Assembly (NCBI GenBank): GCA_037783545.1
Contig: JBBELK010000105.1
Span: forward strand, 930,001-994,000
Length of the DNA: 64,000 bases
Direction: 5' to 3'
Source: Henricia sp. BOLD:AAB3569
Taxonomy: Eukaryota > Echinodermata > Asteroidea > Spinulosida > Echinasteridae
Every line of letters starts with the position of its first letter. Positions within the stretch are counted from its first letter, which is position 1. Of the stretch, positions 56,901 to 64,000 are shown piece after piece. The translations under genes and the position numbers were made by a program. The notes under the pieces are model-generated. The model was not told the DNA's origin, ran no database searches, and worked only from the letters and a program-made list of their open reading frames with translations.

Positions 56901-59900
56901 AGTCATCTTCTGATGAAGAGGAGTCGGATTTGGAAATGGAGAAGAATCGCCTCAAGACTGGTGATGCAACAGATAACCTGATCAACAGTGAGGTTGTAGA
57001 CTCCACCTCAAGTCTTCTTCAGGCTGCCCAAGCAGTGGAAGATGCTGAAAAGGCTATGTCTGTGCATGAAGATGAGGAAGAAGCGGCTGGTATGGAGTCT
57101 GAAGCAGAAGAAGTTGGTATGTCTTGTTCCTGTAAATCTTGAGTGTCTATGTTAATACTGTTTCCCAACTTTTTGTGTAAAAACTACTCCCTTTAGTTCT
57201 TTCTTTTCCCCCCAGTGGTTTTAGGATGTCAGTGATTGTTCAGAACATAATGATTTGTATCTTTTGGTGATGTTTACTCTGCTTTCATTGAAATCAACAA
57301 CTTAGTATGACTAAGGCCGGGGTCACACAAAGTATGAGATTCTACTCCATCATAGTATTACTATAGTAGCATTATGAGATTTTGTCCGTGTGACCCCAAA
57401 TCTATCATGATCGTATCATGATAGGTGAATGATGAGAATTCTCATCATCGAGTTGTTTTCTATTGTGATACTATCATGATAGATTGGCGTGTGACCGCTC
57501 TCGTCATTTATTCTATCATGATCGTATCATGATAGAGTAATTACGAGATGTCTTGAGTGACCCCGGCCTAACTTCAACCTTTTGCCCTATTAGTGGAGAC
57601 ATTCTTCAACAACCACTATTTTTATATCATGTCAGGAATTTTTGAAAATGTTCTGTTATGATTAATGAAGTGTTCTCGTTAGAGTATTCTCCTTGAGGAG
57701 ATGATGTCAAATCTTCCGCTGAGTTTTCTTTTGTTTTTATCCAAAGAATATGAAGAAGCAGACAGCAACGCGAGTGTGGAAGGAAGCTGGCAGAACGACA
57801 GCGATAGAGGGCAGCATTACTCGGACATCGGAGATGAAATGGACGATGACCGACGGGAGATGTTGACTGATGAAGACGGTGACAGGAACATCCCCAAGGA
57901 GGAAGAGGAGACTCCGGTGGTATTAAAACCCAAGAAGTATCGTCGTATTAAGATCATACGAGCCGAGGGGGAGGAGTGTGAGGAAGGGGAGATTACGAGC
58001 GATGAAGTGGGTGAGTTGATCCTTGAGCAACTGTCTTCTTTTTGCGTTTATTAACTGAAGAACTACTAAATGCTTGTAATGTTGGTTGGTTTGTTTATTA
58101 TTATTATTATTATTTCTTTCTGGTATTCATGCCAAGGATTCCTCAATAGTGCTCATTGCACTGTCACTCGCAAGCGTGAGGAATATCCCCTTGCCATTCA
58201 CGAAAGAATGCTCTGGGATCTTTAGAGTACATTACCATTACCTAACACACTGGACCAATGGCTTTACATCCCTATGAAGTGTGGTTGAGTGCCTTGCCCA
58301 AGGGCACAGGTACCACAGCCGGATTTGAACCTGTAACCCCACGTTTTCACCCATGATTGCGAGTCAATGACCCAAACCACTCGGCCACGGTACCTCACGG
58401 TACCCCTGGGTACCCCTAGGAACCCCTAGGTACATTTTCAGACGGTGAGTTGTACATGTACTACAATTGAATACATTGTGTGAACTGAAGAAGTAATAGG
58501 GCTGGGGAATGTGATGTCATGCAACGTCACAATGCAGTGGTTTCCGCCATGTTATGTGTCAGTAACGTGCGCGATGTACGTTCAGCTTGTTTTGTTCTCA
58601 CGCGTGCAGGACGCACGCGCCGCGACATGTGGAATTCAATGACTAGGTCATTGTTTGCATGATATGGAATCCCGCGGTATCCAAACTTGACAATCCTGCA
58701 CGCTAGTTCGCATAGCAACCACTCACTACCTTTAAGTATGTCGGCCCTACGTTACCGAGAATGACGTCAATTCCCTAGCCCTATAGGCAGTTTGGGGTGG
58801 TGTGGTGACATAAAGGGTTAATGAATGCAGTGTTGCTTGGCTCAGTTGCAACACCGAGAGAAAACCTGAGGGAGTATGCCACTCTGCCTCATAGCTCGGT
58901 CGGTAGAACATCTGCCCAGAGTGTCGGAGGTCTCACACTCAAATCCCAATGAGGATCACATGATTGTTATCTCATCCTATGATTGAAGGTTTAATGTCTA
59001 TTTTGCTTGGGACCATGTCAAAACTTTCTGCTTTGAAGAAGTGTGGTTCTGACAAGAGCCGGTTGGTGAGTTTACCTGTCGATGTGTAAGGACATTTTTC
59101 CCGCAACCAATTCATTCAAGCCACCTAATCGCAGTACAGCGAACATTGAACAGTTATCCATCTGCAAAGACTCATAGGAATAATGGATTTATTTTAATTT
59201 CACGTCTTTTTCTCCTGTTCAGAAACCGATGAAGAAAGTGTCATATCCGACAAGGAAGCATCCGGGTCTGTGCTAGAGACTCAGGGTGACGGTATGGAGG
59301 GCAAACCTGGTGACACACACCCTGGGGGAGCTGAAATGCACCCTGGGGGAGTCGAAACACAACCAGGGGCAACCAGCGGTAGGGATTCGGCAACGCTGGA
59401 GCCATCTGTTCCCTCCGAAGGTAGTCAAAGTGACGATGCCAAGGAAATTTCGCCAAACTCAGGTAACCAAGGAAACGACGAAAACTGTCATGACGATTCT
59501 GTTGACGTCGACGATAGTAATGCTAATGTTGTTGTTATGAATGTTACAAATGTTGAACCCACTTCGGATGTTGGTAGTGCTGAAACTGGTAATGATAAAA
59601 CCATAACGGACAACGACCAAACATCTGAAGTTGTGAACCACGTGCAAACTGCGCAAGACGTTCCAGATGACGCACTCAATATTTTTGCTGAGGAGGATAA
59701 CTTGGAATCGGTCTCGGAGGCATCAAGTACTCACAAAGTTGCAGGTGATGTTGCTAAAAATGACCCGGTCGATGAAAGTGCTGAGAACACGGATTCTAAT
59801 GTCATTGTTGATGCTAAAAACATTGATAACAATGATGACAAGAAAGCCAGCGACCAGACGATTTGTGACAGTCAAGAAAACTCCAGCAGTGACGTGACTA

Positions 59901-60100
59901 CTGAGGAGAGTGAACCGTGCGTAGAGCGTACTGAGAGTGTTGTGAAATCAACAGCCCCACCCAAACAGGTTAAAGGGGCGGCGAACACGGCCTCTAAGAC
60001 AGGACGGAAGGTCGCGCAAGAGTTAGAAGTGCTAGAACTAGAACTTCGTGCCCGGGCAATCCGGTCGCTGATGAAAAAATATGGCAAGGATGTCGGTTGA
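53991..60100 (+). CDS. CAAP1: CAAP1-like protein (caspase activity and apoptosis inhibitor 1), complete
   Basis: Coding exons: 53991-54215, 54909-55106, 55687-55771, 56889-57116, 57747-58010, 59223-60100; 625 aa, against about 361 in human. Vertebrate CAAP1 is reported to restrain caspase-10-dependent apoptosis; whether this applies here is unknown. Seen: a Ser/Pro N-terminus; a Lys-rich tract at about residues 45-85; the conserved core at about 106-172 (KPIRDYVKDREDMLQ, KKLQAMLPEILKN, LQHLCLLQLEGMSKSRIMSI); a very acidic Glu/Asp/Ser region; and the conserved C-terminal helix LEVLELELRARAIRSLMKKY. The two conserved blocks identify the family; the extra length is acidic low-complexity sequence in the last three exons. 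The ATG follows an AAAG acceptor-like site and is the first usable one after it. Confidence 0.92.
54355..54500 (+). mobile_element. SINE family B fragment
   Basis: Lacks the A box but keeps GGCTTTGAATCCCAG (B box), GTGTGCCCTTGAGCAAGGCA and the following body. In intron 1 of CAAP1. Confidence 0.65.
54516..54728. repeat. Dispersed repeat, copy 2 of 2
   Basis: Matches 38941-39165 over most of its length (CACTCTCACAGACGCCATCT, GACAATTTGTAGGAAGTGCG). In intron 1 of CAAP1. Confidence 0.75.
55470..55616. mobile_element. TA-flanked MITE family E, near-perfect copy
   Basis: Arms TATAGACCTTATGCGTAGCG and GGCCATGATAGAGGGCAG pair almost perfectly with CTGCCCTCTATCATGGTC and GCTACGCATAAGGTCTAT. Internal blocks match the other family copies in reverse orientation. 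The low divergence between arms suggests a recent insertion. In intron 2 of CAAP1. Confidence 0.88.
56445..56770 (+). mobile_element. tRNA-core element family C, long copy
   Basis: Left flank TTAAGTGATCTCTGGGAGGG through GGAACAACTGCACTACCGTG, tRNA-like core (A box TAGCTCAATTGGTAGGGC, loop ACGTTAA, B box GGTTCAAATCC), then CCACATTTGTATCGAATTTA and CATAATCCCTAAAACATAAT. These outer blocks also surround the copy at 5120-5440. In intron 3 of CAAP1. Confidence 0.8.
57312..57571. mobile_element. TAA-flanked foldback rich in ATCATGAT
   Basis: Edges TAA-GGCCGGGGTCAC and GTGACCCCGGCC-TAA are inverted copies. The interior has at least four CTATCATGATCGTATCATGA-like palindromes. TAA target duplications and GGCC ends fit PIF/Harbinger-type elements (inference). 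In intron 4 of CAAP1. Confidence 0.8.
58095..58400 (-). mobile_element. SINE family B copy, minus strand
   Basis: The minus strand runs from ACCGTGGCCGAGTGGTTTGG (A box) and GGTTCAAATCCGG (B box) through CTGTGCCCTTGGGCAAGGCA to a (TAA)n tail at about 58098-58116. Body shared with 41655-42035, with an internal deletion of about 60 bp. A short tandem of GGTACCCCT units follows at about 58388-58432. Confidence 0.85.
58853..58985 (+). mobile_element. SINE family A copy
   Basis: Head GAGAAAACCTGAGGGAGTAT, A box-like TAGCTCGGTCGGTAGAAC, degraded B box CACTCAAATCCCAATGAGG, tail. In intron 5 of CAAP1. Confidence 0.75.
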
Positions 60101-60147
60101 CACTCGATATTTCATGTAACCCGCTGCTGGGTCCAGATGCCACATAA

Positions 60148-60164
60148 GACCCTCGCCGAGGGTC
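60148..60164 (+). other. Short perfect hairpin in CAAP1 3' UTR
   Basis: GACCCTCGCCGAGGGTC is an 8-bp inverted repeat around a single C, 48 bases after the stop codon. It may be incidental, but it sits directly before the palindromic repeat array. It does not match the histone stem-loop. Confidence 0.5.
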
Positions 60165-60171
60165 CTCTAGC

Positions 60172-60290
60172 TTCTGGATCATGATCCCCAGTTGTTGGAT
60201 CATAATCCCCTTTGCTGGATCATGATCCCTTTTGCTGGATCATGATCCCCTTTAGCTGGATCATGATCCCAAGTTGCTAGATCATGATCT
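60172..60290 (+). repeat. Tandem repeat of palindromic GGATCATGATCC units, six copies
   Basis: Six units of 19-21 bp, consensus GCTGGATCATGATCCCCTTT, each containing the perfect palindrome GGATCATGATCC or a one-base variant. They lie in the CAAP1 3' UTR, 72 bases after the stop codon. The transcript could form alternative hairpins between any two units. Confidence 0.9.
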
Positions 60291-62304
60291 GCCTTGTGTT
60301 CACACTTGCCGATGATTTAGGATCTGCCCAGCCAGACCTGACAATTGCAGTCATCATCTAAAATGCTGATTTAAAGCCAGAACATCAGGTCTAAGTCCGA
60401 TTTTTGCTGGAGAGAAAAGCAAATTTGTTTTACTTTTTTAAAATTTAATTTACCTTTGTTTATTTGCTTTTAACAATATAACAAAGACAGTTTTGGGTTC
60501 CAATTCCTTGTTTACATTCCTGATAATACAAGGTTCCTGATATAACAAGGTAGTTTGCAAAGTCCCAAGGACCTCTTATTAATGGGGTTCCTATATAGTG
60601 AATTATACACATGTCGGGCAAAAGCAAGATTTTGTTTGTTTGTCAAACAAACCTAAATGAATTGTTGGTTTATATAGTACAAAACGACCCAGAATACTTC
60701 GCACAAAATGCAAACAATGTACAATGGTAGGTCTTGCATGAGAATTAGTGTATTGTAAATGTAGCATGGCGCCCTCTGGTGTCCAGATCAAGCCAACAGT
60801 GCACTTGCACACTATCTTACATTAATGACCAAGCAATCTGGTTCTGAATTGGCTTTGGCTATGGCTTGATATTACACATGAATCAATGGTAGCCGCCTGG
60901 ATCACTTTCCCATAGATTAGCCTGTAATATCAAGTCCTACCGGGGTAGTTACATTTAAATAGGACGTAGCAACTGTATTTTCAATTTATCTTTGTTTCAA
61001 AGCAGATTCCATAATTTGCTTTTTCCTCTTTGGAAAAATCAAAATCAAAGGTGTTTAAAACGTTTACTGTTCGTGGTTACTATTCCCTTTCATTATCATT
61101 GGAAGAAAAAAACAAATCAGAATAAATTTTATTGCTTAACAAGTGCATTAAAGTTGCAAAAAGGATTTAAAAAATAAGATCTTGCAACTATATATAGTTT
61201 TAAAATTCTTTGATTTTCTTTTATATTTCTACATTGGAAATAACAATTGTTTTTCAAATTCTTCATCCTGTTTTGGGCTTAATATTTTTTTTGATGCCGT
61301 GTTGTTTACCATGAGTATGATCCATGTTCAGCCAACTGGTCATCAATAGACTGCCGAAGTGAATATGTCATCTTTAGTTGCCTAGGCAATGGCTCTACAC
61401 TAAAAATCACTGAACTGTGCTTTTGCATAAATTTGGTTCTTTTTCGGAGGGCCATGATGTTTAGAGCCAATTACTATACTGTCTATAAAAGCAGTATCCT
61501 ATGATTTTCAAAATCAATTGATTTTAGACATTTAGCAGAAATTATTGGAGCCACATTAGGAAATATTAAAGGATTTTGAGATACGCCTGAAGATTGTGAG
61601 ATGCTGTGCCCTTTGTAAAAAAAAAAATCTTGCTTCTACCCCAAAAACTAAGAAGTCCCCAGCCTAGTCCCGATGATATTGACACCGAACTGCCCTATGG
61701 GTTGTTGCCCCCTTCCCCTCGACACATCTCAAGCCCTGAATCCCCACTGAGTGCCCAGATTAGACAAGTGTAAAGCCAGCGGAATATTCATCGGTATTAA
61801 ACCCCATGTCTGGGGAGTATTCAGGGGTATTAGCAGGTTTTGCACTGGATGGGACTGGCCCTAGGGTCAATGGCTGGAAGGGGGAGGGTCTTGGGTTCTC
61901 TCCCCCCCTTGTGAATTGGCGGATACTGCTTAAGGAAGAACCGGGGATGAATTCTGAGGAAGAGAGGTAGCGAGGTAGCAACTTGTTGGATTGTATCTCT
62001 GGTCTGTGATAAGACGGCACATTTAATTGTTTGAATTGGACAAACAGGGTTTCCCACAAGCATGGAGGGAAAATGCCCAAATAAATCATCCAGAAGTAGT
62101 GACGCAACTACTATTTAAAGGCAGTATACATGATTGGTATCTCGAAAATCAGAAATGTTCACAGATTTACGCCTAACTTACACAATATAAACTTGATGAC
62201 CGTAGAAAACTTTCCATAAAATGGTTTTGTCTAAAGTGCTATAGTCTTTGAGAAATGAGTAAAACAATTAGTTTTCGTCTCATGAGACGAAAATTAAATT
62301 CACC

Positions 62305-62410
62305 CCAAAACCATTTCGCCCAAGTGCCATTTCGCCCCCAAACCACTTCGCCCGAGTGCTATTTCGCCCAAAATCGCCCGAAATGGTTCAGGGCGAAGTG
62401 GTTTTGGGCG
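62305..62410. mobile_element. Inverted repeat of CATTTCGCCC units
   Basis: Four or more direct copies of CCATTTCGCCC or CACTTCGCCC are followed by inverted copies (GGGCGAAGTGGTTTTGGGCG, AAATG), so the whole can fold. It resembles the end of a DNA transposon; no target duplication was identified. Confidence 0.55.
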
Positions 62411-62704
62411 AAATGACTGCAAACCCTTTTTTGACTGTTAGACGAAGTACAGAGCTGGTTTTTGCTCAGGTTGGTTTTAATCATGCATATCTTCAATCAC
62501 ACAGGGGGATAAAACTATTTGTAACAGTTTACCAATCATGTATACTATCTTTAACAATCCGCAACTACTTTTTCACATTCAGAGATTTCAACAATAAAAA
62601 ATATAACTTTTGGGCACTCAAACATAAAATTGTTTACACAAGGGCAATAAAACTGATAATTGTAAAATAAGATAATTAATAAACCAAACTGTTACTTACC
62701 AATC

Positions 62705-62925
62705 AGTAGGAGCCGATTTCACGAAACTTACGCTTTTGCGTAAGCCAACTTACGCAGTTGCGTAAGCCAACTTACGCAGTTGCGTAAGCCCACTTGCGCA
62801 ACATTTTATTGCGTAAGTTGTGCAACATTCTTCAGAAAATAACACGCAAGCTATGGGGCTTGCGCCATTTGTCAAAAGTTGCGCAAGCTGCGCAATGTTT
62901 CGTGAAATCGACTGCAGGACCTGTA
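62705..62925. mobile_element. MITE rich in TTGCGTAAG / CTTACGCAA
   Basis: Outer inverted ends GCCGATTTCACGAAAC and GTTTCGTGAAATCGACTGC. Inside, TTACGCAGTTGCGTAAGCC repeats twice in tandem, and further GCGCAAG/TTGCGC copies follow. The ends resemble those of the small element inserted in the SINE at about 25612-25725. Confidence 0.8.
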
Positions 62926-64000
62926 GTAAAATCACACTGTAAAATTACATTTTTGTAAAATAAATGTACAAAAACTTGTTGTGCCCCTCCAAATAAGATT
63001 TGAGGTTTGATAAACTGCGTGTGTAAGTTGCTTTAGGGGAAATTAGTGTGCCCCCTCTAAAGTATTGTCGCCCCTTGGGCCCCCACTTTCAAAAGTCAGT
63101 TGACGCTGCTGTATTGTGTCTTTATTGTCCGATGAGTGTATGTGTGTAAACAACAGACGGTAGGGCCTAATATGTATGTACATTTGCTGTAGAGTCAGAT
63201 TTGCTAAAGGCAAGAACATTTACACAAATGATATTCTTGCTGCTTTTATATAGACCTCGGAGGGTTTGCAATTAAAAATGCTTTTCTGAATGTTCCGTGG
63301 ACCACTGTTTTGTGGGAATGTGAAGCCAATGGTAATTGGAGACCTAGGGCCAGAAATTGGTACTAAAACCATCTTCGTTTCATGTCTCGTAAGTGGTTGG
63401 CAATTTTAGTATCCGTTGTCTACATAAATCATTCACTGTGTCTTTGTAAGAAATAGAAGCCCTTTGTTCCTGTCTAGCATCTCAGGTTGATAAAGTCGGT
63501 CAAGTCTTATGGATTAGACGTCTCAAATTACAAGACTAAAATGTCTGGTTTATTAACGCATCTCCTTTCATCATCCAAACATACCTAAACATTCAACATT
63601 GAAGACAATTACTCTCGCTTTTCCCACACAACTGTCAATTTTTTTTCCCTTTTGAGTTTTTGTCCTTTTTATGTTTGCTCGGGAATTCAGAAACCGTTTG
63701 TTTAATCATGAAAACCGCCATCTTGTCCGCAGAATATCGAATGTCGTCACCACTAAAATGTCAAGAAAGTAGTTCCTTGAGTAGGCGGAGTCTGACACAG
63801 AATATAATTGCACACGTCTTAGTGAATACATCGAGTAGCTTGCTGATTGGCTGAACAACAAGTGGCTGCTGACCGGTGGAAATGAAACCCCTGATTGGCC
63901 ATTTGGGAACATGTGACGCCGAGGGGTTGATGATGTCATTTGAATCCATAATGGGATGAGTTGTCAATCACCAGTGCACTCGTGGTCGGTGCCATCTTCA

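Larger units (their letters stand above)
60101..64000. other. CAAP1 3' UTR and unassigned downstream sequence
   Basis: A candidate CAAP1 poly(A) signal is AATAAA at 61121-61126. Beyond it are two element-like inverted repeats (62305-62410, 62705-62925) and otherwise AT-rich sequence. Near the end (63820-64000) several ATTGG/CCAAT boxes and a GGCGGAG motif appear, which could belong to a promoter of a gene beyond the window. I see no exon with a recognisable domain; the minus-strand frame at 61760-62107 has none. Confidence 0.5.

Noticed and set aside
60172..60290. CRISPR-like array
   Set aside because: The units are contiguous tandem repeats without unique spacers, in an animal 3' UTR.
61760..62107. 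115-codon minus-strand open frame
   Set aside because: No recognisable domain, no supporting splice sites, and a composition like the surrounding non-coding DNA.

Overview
The window is animal nuclear DNA. It carries six intact, multi-exon, GT-AG-spliced protein genes separated by short intergenic stretches and filled with inverted-repeat (MITE-like) elements and tRNA-derived SINEs. The proteins resemble vertebrate orthologues closely over their domains and the introns are numerous (mostly 0.3-2.5 kb). This points to an invertebrate deuterostome; an echinoderm such as a sea star is my best guess, with hemichordate or cephalochordate as alternatives. The taxon is inference: no diagnostic sequence is present. 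I saw no bacterial operon, CRISPR array, rRNA gene or virus.

Layout, left to right: (1) CLCC1-like ER chloride channel, + strand, coding exons 1612-8663, 771 codons. (2) A short dystrophin-superfamily protein of dystrotelin type, + strand, 11068-18894, 765 aa, which starts directly at a WW-like domain. (3) ERMP1-like ER M28 metallopeptidase, + strand, 19650-38727, 899 aa, with a truncated duplicate of its second coding exon. (4) LRRC42-like leucine-rich-repeat protein, - strand, 45441-42189, 551 aa. (5) R3HDM4-like R3H-domain protein, + strand, 46107-50600, 278 aa, divergent from LRRC42 with 665 bp between start codons. (6) CAAP1-like protein, + strand, 53991-60100, 625 aa. Every exon junction I assembled keeps frame, so all six genes look functional. 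After 60100 there is a 3' UTR with a tandem palindromic repeat, then about 3.5 kb of elements and unassigned sequence.

The six genes are not a pathway. Two products (CLCC1, ERMP1) are ER membrane proteins; the others are probably cytoskeletal (dystrotelin) or nuclear and regulatory (LRRC42, R3HDM4, CAAP1). From general knowledge of human gene positions, five of the six (CLCC1 and LRRC42 on 1p, ERMP1 and CAAP1 on 9p, R3HDM4 on 19p) fall in the 1p/9p/19p paralogon. The block may therefore be a preserved piece of an ancestral deuterostome linkage group.

The most distinctive non-genic content is a set of repeat families: a 617-bp near-perfect foldback with a 9-bp target duplication, TTAA-flanked MITEs, TA-flanked MITEs whose ends carry a YY1-like motif, GCAACT-rich foldbacks, a TAA-flanked foldback full of ATCATGAT palindromes, and at least three tRNA-derived families, one enclosed by terminal inverted repeats. 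I found no convincing novel biological system.
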